NCBI RefSeq assembly: GCF_022712195.1
Contig: NZ_JALAGY010000034.1
Coordinates: forward strand, 1 to 33,154
Direction: 5' to 3'
DNA length: 33,154 nt
DNA from: Corynebacterium sp.
GTDB taxonomy: Bacteria > Actinomycetota > Actinomycetes > Mycobacteriales > Mycobacteriaceae
A program made the translations under genes and the position numbers. Under the pieces are notes generated by a model, which was not told the DNA's origin, ran no database searches, and saw only the letters and a list, made by a program, of their open reading frames with translations. Position 1 is the stretch's first letter, and each line of letters starts with the position of its first letter. Positions 15,377 through 25,373 of the stretch are shown here, piece after piece.

Positions 15377-16156
15377 CTACCGCCCCTCGAAGACGGGCGG
15401 ACGCTTCTCCCCGCGGGCCCGCCGCGCCTCCGCGGCGTCCCGGCTGAGCCAGCAGGCACCGCCGAGCTGCTCGATCTCCGCGGCGAGCCCGTCATCCGGG
15501 TCGGGGTTGTTCATCGCCAACTTGAAGTAGTGCATCGACATCGGCGCCTGCCGCGACATGGTGCGGGCAAGCTCCAGGGCGTCCTCCGGCGGGCCGCCCA
15601 ACACGGCGAAGCCGTTCGCCACGGCCGCACTCTGGCCCACCTGCGCGCCGGCGATCAGCACATTGCGTGCCAGTGACCCGCCGAGCAGTTCCACCGCCCG
15701 GCGCACCGTCCACCGGTCCAGGCTGAAGCCGTGGTCGACCGCCGGCACCCACACCCGCGCCCTCGGCCCCATGACCCGCAGGTCACAGGCGAGAACGAGC
15801 TGGCAGCCGGCGCCGACGGCGGGGCCCTGCACGTCAGCCACGACCGGCACCGGCGCCTCGCTGACCGCGCGGATCATACGTTCGAGGGCACTGAAGAAAC
15901 CGGTGGCGTAGACACCGCCCTTCAGGTTGGCACCGGCGCAGAACGCGGGCCCCTCGGCCCGCAGAAGAATGACGCGCACTGGTTCCCCCGCTGCGACGAG
16001 CCCCTCCACGGCATCGGCGACGGCGGTGCACACCCCGGCATCCAAGGCGTTACGCCGCTCGGGCCGGCTGAGGGTGATCACCCCGACCGCCGGTGCCGCG
16101 TCGTCCCGCGTCACCCTGATACCCGCGTCGACCGGAGCCTGCTGCGCCTCTGCCAT
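15377..16156 (-). CDS. echA6: Enoyl-CoA hydratase-like protein EchA6
   Basis: A 259-residue crotonase-fold protein. It has the acyl-CoA oxyanion-hole segments FCAGANL (72-78) and GPAVGAGCQL (111-120), but at the catalytic site the segment reads HGFSLDRWTVRR, without the glutamate of active hydratases. This and the ending EKRPPVFEGR closely resemble M. tuberculosis EchA6 (ending EKRPPKFQGA as I recall), a non-catalytic acyl-CoA binder that feeds FAS-II for mycolate synthesis. Corynebacteria generally lack FAS-II, so the partner here must differ. It is followed by ctpE after 5 bases. Its start ATG at 16156 has GATGAGG just upstream. Confidence 0.82.
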   Translation of the reverse strand: MAEAQQAPVDAGIRVTRDDAAPAVGVITLSRPERRNALDAGVCTAVADAVEGLVAAGEPVRVILLRAEGPAFCAGANLKGGVYATGFFSALERMIRAVSEAPVPVVADVQGPAVGAGCQLVLACDLRVMGPRARVWVPAVDHGFSLDRWTVRRAVELLGGSLARNVLIAGAQVGQSAAVANGFAVLGGPPEDALELARTMSRQAPMSMHYFKLAMNNPDPDDGLAAEIEQLGGACWLSRDAAEARRARGEKRPPVFEGR

Positions 16157-16253
16157 TGCCTCATCCGCCTCTCACCGTTACACCGGAACTCCGGCTGCTC
16201 TCCGGTGCCCATTGTCCTCCAAAGCGAGGGCGGACGTGGAGGGACACCGCATA

Positions 16254-16290
16254 CGTGGGGGTCCCCTGCACCTCCCCGACGCCCCCCACG
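16254..16290 (-). terminator. Terminator of the aldo/keto reductase gene
   Basis: CGTGGGGG (16254-16261) pairs perfectly with CCCCCACG (16283-16290) over a 21-base loop, downstream of the minus-strand reductase gene and before echA6. The stem ends inside the first copy of the 12-bp repeat. Confidence 0.5.
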
Positions 16291-16336
16291 CCTCGTCCTA
16301 CGCCTTGTCCTACGCCTTGTCCTACGCCTTGTCCTC
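16289..16336 (-). repeat. 12-bp tandem repeat, four copies, carrying the reductase stop codon
   Basis: The unit CGCCTTGTCCTA (plus strand) occurs as copies starting at 16289, 16301, 16313 and 16325; the outer two have one substitution each. On the minus strand each perfect unit reads GAC AAG GCG TAG, i.e. the last three codons and the stop of the aldo/keto reductase, giving in-frame stops every 12 bases. Confidence 0.9.
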
Positions 16337-17203
16337 CGGGATGCCGAAGGCGGCCTCCCGCGGGTCGGCGCCGACCCGTCCGGCGGCGGTCCCGTCGTCG
16401 TCCAGGGCGGTGATCCGCGCGATCTGCTCCGCGGTGAGCTCGAAGCCGTCGACGTCGAGGTTCTGGCGGACCCGCTCCGGCTTCCGGGAGCGGGGGAAGA
16501 CCACGATGCCCTGCTGCAGGTGCCAGCGCACGATCACCTGTGCCGGGTGCACGCCGTGCTCCTCGGCGACGGAGGTGATCACGGGGTGGTCGAGGAGGCC
16601 TCGCCCCAACGGCGACCATGCCTCGGTGACGATGCCGCGCCTGGCGTCGTCGGCACGCTGGGCGGCCTGGGAGAAACCGGGGTGCAGTTCGATCTGGTTG
16701 ACCGCCGGGACGACACCGGTGGCGTCGATGATCTCGTCGAGGACCTCCGGGTAGAAGTTCGAGACACCGATCGACGTGGTCTTCCCCGCCTCCCGGGCGT
16801 CGATGAGCGAACGCCAGGCGTCGACGTAGCGCCCGTAGGACGGGACGGGCCAGTGGATCAGCCAGAGGTCGACGTGGTCGAGCCCGAGGTTCGCCAGCGA
16901 TGTGTCGATCGCCTCGGCGGCCCTGCCGGGCGCCTGGTCGGCGTTCCACAGCTTCGTGGTGACGTAGAGGTCGTCGCGGGTGACCTCCCCGTCGGCGATG
17001 GCGTCGGCGATGGCCCGGCCGACGTCCTTCTCGTTGCCGTAGGCGGCGGCGGTGTCGATGTGGCGGGCTCCGGCGGTGATCGCCGCGCGGGTGGAGGAGT
17101 AGGCGTCCTCCGGGGAGAGCTCCCAGACGCCGAGTCCGAGCTGGGGGATCTCGTGTCCGTCGTTGAGGGTGACTGTCGCTTGGGTCTGCGTGGTTCCTGT
17201 CAT
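16322..17203 (-). CDS. Aldo/keto reductase (2,5-diketo-D-gluconate reductase-like)
   Basis: A 293-residue (beta/alpha)8 NADPH-dependent oxidoreductase. The catalytic tetrad is complete: D50 and Y55 in GARHIDTAAAYGNEKDVG, K84 in VTTKLWN, H117 in LWLIHWP. The C-terminal cofactor motif VVFPRSRKPERVRQNLDVDGFELTAEQ is also present. It belongs to the AKR5-like group that reduces aldehydes and diketones such as methylglyoxal; the true substrate is unknown. ATG at 17203 is supported by a TACGCT box ending 7 bases upstream, which makes the message leaderless; the GTG/ATG candidates further up would lie in or before that box. The stop codon lies in a 12-bp tandem repeat that duplicates the C-terminal codons. 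It is divergent from the XRE regulator. Confidence 0.9.
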   Translation of the reverse strand: MTGTTQTQATVTLNDGHEIPQLGLGVWELSPEDAYSSTRAAITAGARHIDTAAAYGNEKDVGRAIADAIADGEVTRDDLYVTTKLWNADQAPGRAAEAIDTSLANLGLDHVDLWLIHWPVPSYGRYVDAWRSLIDAREAGKTTSIGVSNFYPEVLDEIIDATGVVPAVNQIELHPGFSQAAQRADDARRGIVTEAWSPLGRGLLDHPVITSVAEEHGVHPAQVIVRWHLQQGIVVFPRSRKPERVRQNLDVDGFELTAEQIARITALDDDGTAAGRVGADPREAAFGIPEDKA

Positions 17204-17210
17204 GGCGACC

Positions 17211-17216
17211 AGCGTA
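17211..17216 (-). promoter_or_regulatory. -10 box of leaderless aldo/keto reductase gene
   Basis: TACGCT on the minus strand, 7 bases before the ATG at 17203. This is the same box and spacing as upstream of the antiporter gene at 3591. Confidence 0.5.
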
Positions 17217-17252
17217 GGCCTCCCCACGCTTCCTCGCATCGGCTGCAGAACC

Positions 17253-17278
17253 TTGACAAAGTGTTGGGTTTATACAAT
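17253..17278 (+). promoter_or_regulatory. Promoter of the XRE-ABC operon
   Basis: Consensus TTGACA at 17253-17258 and TACAAT at 17273-17278, with a short 14-base spacer. The -10 box overlaps the ATG at 17277, so translation more likely starts at ATG 17289. The short spacer would make it weak without an activator. Confidence 0.5.
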
Positions 17279-17288
17279 GCTTCGTTTC

Positions 17289-17552
17289 ATGTCCCCGAAG
17301 AAGAAGCCGACTCGCCCGATCCACAACAGGATCCGGGTCCTTCGCGCGGAACGGGACATGTCGCGCGCCGACCTGGCCGCGCTCATCGACGTGAACCCGC
17401 AGACCGTCGGGGCACTCGAGCGCGGCGACCACTCCCCCAGCCTCGACCTCGCGTTCCGCATCTGCGAGGTGTTCACCCTCCCGGTCGAAGCCGTGTTCAG
17501 CCGGACGGAGTTCGGACCGATGTCCACCGAGATCTACCGGAAGGAACAGTGA
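17289..17552 (+). CDS. XRE-family helix-turn-helix regulator
   Basis: An 87-residue protein, nearly all one HTH_3 domain (about 10-65): IRVLRAERDMSRADLAALIDVNPQTVGALERGDHSPSLDLAFRICEVFTLPVEAVFS. A lysine-rich start and a short tail complete it. Small XRE proteins of this YgzD type usually sit before membrane proteins or ABC exporters and regulate them. Here the next gene begins 7 bases after the stop, then a NatAB-type exporter. An in-frame ATG at 17277 is less likely because it lies inside the -10 box. Confidence 0.82.
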   Translation: MSPKKKPTRPIHNRIRVLRAERDMSRADLAALIDVNPQTVGALERGDHSPSLDLAFRICEVFTLPVEAVFSRTEFGPMSTEIYRKEQ

Positions 17553-17559
17553 CACAGTG

Positions 17560-18114
17560 ATGAACACCACGGACGCGATGACCGCCGTGAACGCCTGGGC
17601 CGAACGGCGCACCGTGCGGCGCACGGAGAGATGGAACGCCCGGGCGGACACGATGTCCACCCAGCTGCCCGCCTGGAGAACCGAGGCCAGGGTCCGCCTC
17701 CTGATCAGGGTCTACCTCGGCGCCCTGGCGGCAGGCCTGGCCACCGCCGTCACCCAGGTCTTCTGGACCCCGGCCCTGTTCGCCTGGGTGCCGTTCACCC
17801 TGGCCCTCTGCGTGAGCTGGACAATGCTGCGCACCGTGATCAACACCCGCGACGCCGCGCCGGAGTCCGAACTCGACGAATACGAGTCGAGGATCCTGCG
17901 GACGTGGCAGGTCGCCGCCTACGGCTGGACGACGGCGATCCTCTTCACCGTCAGCATGTTCATGATCTTCGTGGCGGTCATCGCCCCGGACAGCCTTGAC
18001 CGGTGGGTATACACCGCCGGTCTCCTGTGCGTCCTCGGCATGCTGTCCGCCACGGCGGTCCCCACCATCGCCTACGCCACGACCTTCGGTCCCGTTCCCC
18101 CGCCAAACAACTAG
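17560..18114 (+). CDS. Four-helix membrane protein of unknown function
   Basis: A 184-residue protein with a charged N-terminal 45 residues rich in Arg, two hydrophobic helices at about 48-68 and 72-92, an acidic cytosolic loop (DAAPESELDEYESRIL), and two more helices at about 120-142 and 150-172. The DEYE-x-RI loop between two helix pairs recalls small membrane proteins encoded next to XRE regulators and ABC exporters, but I assign no family. It starts at ATG 17560 (a GTG directly before it is equally possible) with AAGGAA at 17541. It is in the same operon as the regulator upstream and the ABC genes downstream, so it is probably a sensor or accessory part of that system. Confidence 0.7.
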   Translation: MNTTDAMTAVNAWAERRTVRRTERWNARADTMSTQLPAWRTEARVRLLIRVYLGALAAGLATAVTQVFWTPALFAWVPFTLALCVSWTMLRTVINTRDAAPESELDEYESRILRTWQVAAYGWTTAILFTVSMFMIFVAVIAPDSLDRWVYTAGLLCVLGMLSATAVPTIAYATTFGPVPPPNN

Positions 18115-18151
18115 TCTGGCCATCACCACCCCTCAACCAGAGGAGAACCTC

Positions 18152-19042
18152 ATGCCCACCCTCGAGCTCGACCGTCTCAACAAAACCTTCGGAAGCGGGG
18201 AGTCCGCGGTCCGCGCGCTGACCGACATGAGCTTCACCGTGCGGCCCGGCGAGATCTACGGTTTCGTCGGCTCCAACGGCGCCGGGAAGTCGACGGCCAT
18301 GCGCATCGCGCTCGGCGTCCTGGCCTCCGACTCCGGCGAGGCCAGGGTCGACGGCACCCCGGTCAACGACGACATCCGGCGCACGATCGGGTACATGCCC
18401 GAGGAACGCGGACTCTACGACAAGGAGAAGATCGCCGACCAGCTCATCTTCTTCGGACGCCTGCACGGGCTGACCAAGCAGGCCGCGACATCGGCCACCG
18501 ACGAACTCCTCGAACAGCTCGGCCTCGCCGACCGTGCCGACGCCAAACTCCAGGAGCTCTCCCTGGGCAACCAGCAGCGTGTGCAGCTGGCCGCCTCACT
18601 CGTCCACCACCCCGACCTCCTCATCCTCGACGAACCCTTCAGCGGGCTCGACCCGGTCGCCGTCTCCGTGATGAGCGACATGCTGCTCTCGAAGGCGGCC
18701 GAAGGTGTCCCCGTGCTGTTCTCCTCCCACCAGCTCGACCTGGTCCAGCGGCTGTGCCACCGGGTGGGCATCATCACCAAGGGGCAGATGAAGGCCGAGG
18801 GCACCGTCGACGAGCTGCGCAACCGCGGTCCCGTCCTCTACGAGGTCGTCACCGCCGCCCGGGACTGGTACCCGGCGGGGACGCGCGTCGTCGAGTCCGA
18901 CGACCACTCCGTCACCCTGGACGCCGGCCACGTCACCGACCAGGAGATCCTCCACGCCGCCCTCGACGCCGGCACCGTCCACGGGTTCGCCCGGCGCGTC
19001 CCCGACCTGACCGATCTTTTCAAGGAGGTCGTCACCTCATGA
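18152..19042 (+). CDS. ABC transporter ATP-binding protein (NatA-like)
   Basis: A 296-residue ATPase of the DrrA/NatA class. Walker A GSNGAGKST (40-48), signature LSLGNQQR (136-143), Walker B LLILDEP (156-162) with the D-loop SGLD, and the H-loop SSHQLD around 193. The C-terminal 80 residues form the accessory domain of drug/Na+ exporters. It powers the permease encoded by the next gene, whose ATG overlaps its stop (ATGA). ATG at 18152 follows AGGAG at 18141-18145. The cargo is unknown: sodium, a lipid or an antimicrobial. Confidence 0.93.
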   Translation: MPTLELDRLNKTFGSGESAVRALTDMSFTVRPGEIYGFVGSNGAGKSTAMRIALGVLASDSGEARVDGTPVNDDIRRTIGYMPEERGLYDKEKIADQLIFFGRLHGLTKQAATSATDELLEQLGLADRADAKLQELSLGNQQRVQLAASLVHHPDLLILDEPFSGLDPVAVSVMSDMLLSKAAEGVPVLFSSHQLDLVQRLCHRVGIITKGQMKAEGTVDELRNRGPVLYEVVTAARDWYPAGTRVVESDDHSVTLDAGHVTDQEILHAALDAGTVHGFARRVPDLTDLFKEVVTS

Positions 19043-20244
19043 GCACCCAGACAACTCCCCGCCCGGCCGGCCCCGGCTACTCCCGCGCCAGCGCCGTCCG
19101 CACCGTCACCGGACGTGAGATCCAGGTCGCGACGAGGAACAAGGGCATCATCGCGACGTTCATCATCGTCCTGGTCGTTGTCGTCGGGGCGATCTTCGTC
19201 ATCAACTACTTCGACGGCCGGGACAGCGACAACCCCGAACTCGTCGTCGCCGGCACCGACGCCGCCGTGGTCTCCGAGATCGCCGGCGACGGTGTCGACG
19301 TCAGTAGCGCAGACGACCGGGACGCCGCCGTGGCAGCCGTGGAGGACGGCAAGGACGCCGCCCTCGTCCGCACCGACGGTGGCTTCGAACTGCTCAGCGA
19401 CGGCACCCCGGACCCCGCGCTCTCCGCGGCGGCCCAGGCCGCAGCCTCCGCCATCGCCCAGAACGACGCGCTCGACGCCGTCGGCGTGGACCCCGCGGAG
19501 TTCGCCGCAGCACTCCCCGACGCCGCCGTGACCACCGTGGACCTCTCCGCCGACGCCGACGAGGACAACACCGCCGCGGTGGTGACCACCATGCTGGGCA
19601 CCATGGTCGTGCTCACCTTCATCATGATCTTCGCCGGGAACGTCGGTGGACGCGTCACCGAGGAGAAGTCCTCCCGCGTCGTGGAGATCATCCTGGCCAC
19701 GATCCGCCCGATCGACCTGCTGGTCGGCAAGGTCCTGGCCATGCTCGTCATCGGTTTCCTCGGCACCGTGGTGATCCTCGGCGTCGCCACGACCGCGCTC
19801 AAGGTGACCGGCCTGCTCGACGACGTCCGGATAGACGCAGCGACGCTACCGGTGCTCCTCGTCTCGTTCATCCTGGGCATGCTCTTCTTCAGCGCCCTCT
19901 ACGCCGCGGCAGGGTCGATGGTCAGCAAGGCGGAGGACCTCAGCAGCACCCAGATGCCGGTGATGCTGATCTTCTTCGCGGTGATGTACCCGCCGATCTT
20001 CGGGTGGAGCGTGCCGGACTCCACGGTGATGCAGGTGCTGTCGTGGGTGCCGCCGATCTCCCTGGGTGTCGCCCCGATGCGCTACGCCGCCGGTGACATG
20101 TCCCTCGGCCTCCTTGTCGCGTCCTACGCCCTGCTCGCCCTGACCACCGCGCTGGTCCTGCTGCTGGTCGCGCGCATCTACCGCGGGTCGATCCTCAACA
20201 ACGGCAGGAAGATGACCTGGATGCGTGCCATCAAGGCCGGGTAA
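19039..20244 (+). CDS. ABC-2 type transporter permease (NatB-like)
   Basis: A 401-residue permease with the NatB layout: cytosolic start ending in TGREIQVATRNKG, one helix (about 36-57), a large extracytoplasmic domain (58-185, Asp/Ala-rich), then six helices from about 190. The segment FAGNVGGRVTEEKSSRVVEIILATIRP is the diagnostic coupling-helix region of this family. It is translationally coupled to the ATPase gene (ATGA) and has AAGGAGGT at 19022-19029. It ends the four-gene operon that starts with the XRE regulator; a GC hairpin follows at 20280. Confidence 0.92.
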   Translation: MSTQTTPRPAGPGYSRASAVRTVTGREIQVATRNKGIIATFIIVLVVVVGAIFVINYFDGRDSDNPELVVAGTDAAVVSEIAGDGVDVSSADDRDAAVAAVEDGKDAALVRTDGGFELLSDGTPDPALSAAAQAAASAIAQNDALDAVGVDPAEFAAALPDAAVTTVDLSADADEDNTAAVVTTMLGTMVVLTFIMIFAGNVGGRVTEEKSSRVVEIILATIRPIDLLVGKVLAMLVIGFLGTVVILGVATTALKVTGLLDDVRIDAATLPVLLVSFILGMLFFSALYAAAGSMVSKAEDLSSTQMPVMLIFFAVMYPPIFGWSVPDSTVMQVLSWVPPISLGVAPMRYAAGDMSLGLLVASYALLALTTALVLLLVARIYRGSILNNGRKMTWMRAIKAG

Positions 20245-20279
20245 GGCGTCCACACCTCCGGGAGTTCACCACGGCGAAA

Positions 20280-20297
20280 CGGGGCGGAAACGCCCCG
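20280..20297 (+). terminator. GNRA-capped hairpin after the ABC operon
   Basis: CGGGGCG and CGCCCCG pair over a GAAA tetraloop, 35 bases past the permease stop. The stem is 7 bp and has no T tail, so it is a modest terminator. Confidence 0.5.
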
Positions 20298-20314
20298 CCC
20301 GTTCACTGGGGACC

Positions 20315-20815
20315 ATGATTGACACCGTTCCCGTCACCACCGTCGACGAACTCAACCGGATGAACCCCGACCGGGTCGCCGGCATGGTCGGCGACCTTCT
20401 CTACTCTCCCCAGCTCGGCGCCGCCGTCGCCGCGGCCGCCCCCTTCCGCAGCCTCGAGCACCTGCTCGACGCCGCCCACCGGGAACTGCTGCGGCTCCCG
20501 CGCGTCGAGATCCTCGCCAGCATCCAGGCCCACCCCGTGCTCGGCCAGAAGACCACCGACCCCTACTCCCGTGAGGAACAGTCGTTCATCCTCGACTCCC
20601 CTCCCGAGGTCCTCACCGAGATCGCCGACCTGGTGGGCCGCTACGAGGCCCGGTTCCACCACATCTTCCTCGTCTGCGCCCGGGGCATCGGCGGGCACGA
20701 GGTCCTGCTCCTGCTGCGCCGACGCCTCAACAACCCCACCGTCACAGAATGGGAGACCACCGTGCGCGAACTCGGCAGGATCAACGTCCTGCGGTTGCGC
20801 ACGGTGGTCCGGTAG
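20315..20815 (+). CDS. OHCU decarboxylase-like protein
   Basis: A 166-residue all-helical protein matching the 2-oxo-4-hydroxy-4-carboxy-5-ureidoimidazoline decarboxylase fold: MN near the start, RSLEHLLDAA, AHPVLG with the catalytic-type H73, SREEQS with E87/E88, YEARFHHIFLVCARG and LRRRLNN-x5-E near the end. True family members turn OHCU into S-allantoin, the last step of urate oxidation. No uricase or hydroxyisourate hydrolase gene is nearby, so the role is uncertain; solo copies are common in actinobacteria. ATG at 20315 has GGGGA just upstream. It converges with fkbA, 20 bases away. Confidence 0.75.
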   Translation: MIDTVPVTTVDELNRMNPDRVAGMVGDLLYSPQLGAAVAAAAPFRSLEHLLDAAHRELLRLPRVEILASIQAHPVLGQKTTDPYSREEQSFILDSPPEVLTEIADLVGRYEARFHHIFLVCARGIGGHEVLLLLRRRLNNPTVTEWETTVRELGRINVLRLRTVVR

Positions 20816-20835
20816 GTCGGCCTGTCGGTCTCCTG

Positions 20836-21195
20836 CTAGTGGACGTCCACCAGGTCGATGATGAAGACCAGGGTACGGCCGGCCAGCGGGTTGCCTGCCC
20901 CGGCGGGACCGTAGGCCAGCTCCGGCGGGATGGTCAGCTTCCGCCGCCCGTTGACCTTCATGCCCGGGATCCCGTCCTGCCAGCCCTGGATCAGGCCGGT
21001 CAGGGGGAACTCGATGGTCTGTCCACGGTCCCAGGAGGAGTCGAACTCCTGCCCGGACTCGTAGTCGACCCCCACGTAGTGAACCTCGACCATGCCACCG
21101 GGCACAGCTTCGGCGCCGTCGCCGACAGTGATGTCCTCGATCACCAGCTCAGAGGGCGCGGGGCCGGACTGGGGGTCGATGGTGGGCTTGCTCAT
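20836..21195 (-). CDS. fkbA: FKBP-type peptidyl-prolyl cis-trans isomerase
   Basis: A 119-residue single-domain FKBP. It shows VEVHYVGVDYESGQEFDSSWDRGQTIEFPLT-x-LIQGWQDGIPGMKVNGRRKLTIPPELAYG and ends TLVFIIDLVDV, the complete active-site and FK506-pocket pattern (Y, F, D, W, F). It has no signal peptide, so it folds proteins in the cytosol. ATG at 21195 has AGGAG 7 bases upstream. The gene lies downstream of gltA on the same strand, the corynebacterial order, but a strong hairpin and its own -10 box (TAATCT, 21241-21236) separate the two units. Confidence 0.95.
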   Translation of the reverse strand: MSKPTIDPQSGPAPSELVIEDITVGDGAEAVPGGMVEVHYVGVDYESGQEFDSSWDRGQTIEFPLTGLIQGWQDGIPGMKVNGRRKLTIPPELAYGPAGAGNPLAGRTLVFIIDLVDVH

Positions 21196-21235
21196 GGATT
21201 GACTCCTGAAGATTCGCGGTCAGACTAACCGTCTC

Positions 21236-21241
21236 AGATTA
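21236..21241 (-). promoter_or_regulatory. -10 box of fkbA
   Basis: TAATCT on the minus strand, about 40 bases upstream of the fkbA ATG and beyond the gltA terminator. No matching -35 box is clear. Confidence 0.45.
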
Positions 21242-21270
21242 CCAGCACCCCCACAGCAGGAGCGGAAACG

Positions 21271-21314
21271 CCGTAAGCCCGGCCCTGCGGTTCGCACAGG
21301 GGCCGGGCTTACGG
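21271..21314 (-). terminator. Terminator of gltA
   Basis: A perfect 15-bp stem (21271-21285 with 21300-21314, CCGTAAGCCCGGCCC and its complement) with a nested TGCG/CGCA helix inside the loop, 37 bases past the gltA stop. One of the most stable hairpins in the window. Confidence 0.85.
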
Positions 21315-21351
21315 GGCGGGGCACACGTCCGGTGACGCGGCGCCGGTGGGA

Positions 21352-24111
<2,760 letters not shown>

Positions 24112-24131
24112 CCCGCCGACGAGTCTGACTC

Positions 24132-24161
24132 ACCCCCGGAAGCTCACCGTCTCCCGGGGGT
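24132..24161 (+). terminator. Terminator of serC
   Basis: ACCCCCGG (24132-24139) pairs with CCGGGGGT (24154-24161), 14-base loop, followed by TT. It lies about 20 bases past the serC stop. Confidence 0.75.
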
Positions 24162-24169
24162 TTCTGCGC

Positions 24170-24175
24170 TACTGT
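24170..24175 (+). promoter_or_regulatory. -10 box of sepH
   Basis: TACTGT, 34 bases upstream of the sepH ATG at 24210. It rules out a start at 24174, which lies inside the box. Confidence 0.5.
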
Positions 24176-24209
24176 GGCGGAAAACACCCAGTGGATGGAG
24201 GTCCCACCG

Positions 24210-25367
24210 ATGCAGGAACTGCGGTTCGTCAAAGACGACAGCGACCGGGCGTCCCTCGTTCTCCGCGTGGCCACCGGCGAGAACGCCGGCGAAAATGCCG
24301 CCGATGACGCGGGGGACGGCTCCGGGGTCGACGCCGGTGCCACGGAGTTCTTCCTCCCCGTCACCGACGAACTGACCGAGTTCCTCGGCATCTCCGCCAC
24401 CGTCTCCCCGGGCGACGGGGAGGACGCCGACGACGCCACCGGGGACTCCACCGATTCCGCCGACCCTGCCGGGGTGGCAGGGACGGCCGGGTCGACTGGG
24501 TCCGCTGGGACGGCCGGGTCCGCTGCGGAACCCGTGCTGACCCCCGCCCCCGAACCTGCGCCCACACCGGTACGTGAACGCGTTCACCTGCGCCCCAAGG
24601 AGATCCAGGACCGCATCCGGCACGGCGAGACCGTGGAGCAGATCGTGGCGGACACCGGCATGGAGGACCGTCGAGTCCGCCCGTTCGCGGTGCCGATCGC
24701 GATGGAGCGCAACCGCATCGCCGAGATGGCCCGGGACGCCCACCCGGTGCGCGCCGACGGCCCCACCGACAGCCCGCTGCGCGAGGTCCTCGCCGGAGCC
24801 TTCGCCGCCCGCGGGGAGAGCCTGCGCGCGGCGGAGTGGTCCGCGGCCATGGACTCCTCCGACCACTGGATCATCTCGGTGAGCTGGACGAAAGGGAACC
24901 GTGAGGGCGGCTCCCGGTTCGTCGCCGACTTCCGCTTCGTACCGGGTGAGGACGGCCCGGCGACCGCGGAACCGGTGAACTCCGTGGCCTCCGACCTGAT
25001 CGACCCCCGCTTCGAACGGCCGGTCCGCACCGTTTCGCCGGTGATCCCGTCGAGCAGGCGCGACGGCACCGACGAAGACTACTACGACTACGCCACGGAC
25101 GACGACGCCGACGACCGCGTCGGCGGCACCCCCGTGGACGCCGGCCGGGGAGCCGACGCCACCCGACCGGACAACCCGCCGGTGGACCCGGGCTCCGACC
25201 CGACGGCAGACGCCCCGGTGGACCTCTTCGGCCGCCGTGGCCACCCCGCCGGCGGCGGCGACGACGCGCCCCGTCGCAAGAAGAAGGCCGTGACGCCGCA
25301 CTGGGAGGACGTCCTGCTCGGCGTGCGGACCAACCCGAAGGCCAACGGCCGGAACAAGAAGAAGTAG
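24210..25367 (+). CDS. sepH: Cell division regulator SepH (DUF3071)
   Basis: A 385-residue cytosolic protein that starts MQELRFV as SepH proteins do. An N-terminal beta-rich part (1-62) is followed by a Gly/Ser/Thr/Asp-rich, repeated segment (about 65-120), then the helix-turn-helix-like region LRPKEIQDRIRHGETVEQIVADTGMEDRRV (128-157) and a conserved part to about 270; the rest is disordered, with an Arg/Lys-rich end. SepH binds FtsZ and promotes filament assembly in actinobacteria. ATG at 24210 has GGAGGT at 24197-24202. The next gene starts 6 bases after the stop, so the two share a transcript. Confidence 0.88.
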   Translation: MQELRFVKDDSDRASLVLRVATGENAGENAADDAGDGSGVDAGATEFFLPVTDELTEFLGISATVSPGDGEDADDATGDSTDSADPAGVAGTAGSTGSAGTAGSAAEPVLTPAPEPAPTPVRERVHLRPKEIQDRIRHGETVEQIVADTGMEDRRVRPFAVPIAMERNRIAEMARDAHPVRADGPTDSPLREVLAGAFAARGESLRAAEWSAAMDSSDHWIISVSWTKGNREGGSRFVADFRFVPGEDGPATAEPVNSVASDLIDPRFERPVRTVSPVIPSSRRDGTDEDYYDYATDDDADDRVGGTPVDAGRGADATRPDNPPVDPGSDPTADAPVDLFGRRGHPAGGGDDAPRRKKKAVTPHWEDVLLGVRTNPKANGRNKKK

Positions 25368-25373
25368 GCCACG

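Noticed and set aside
24174..24209. Longer sepH start at 24174
   Set aside because: The ATG lies inside the TACTGT -10 box, and SepH proteins begin at the MQEL methionine.
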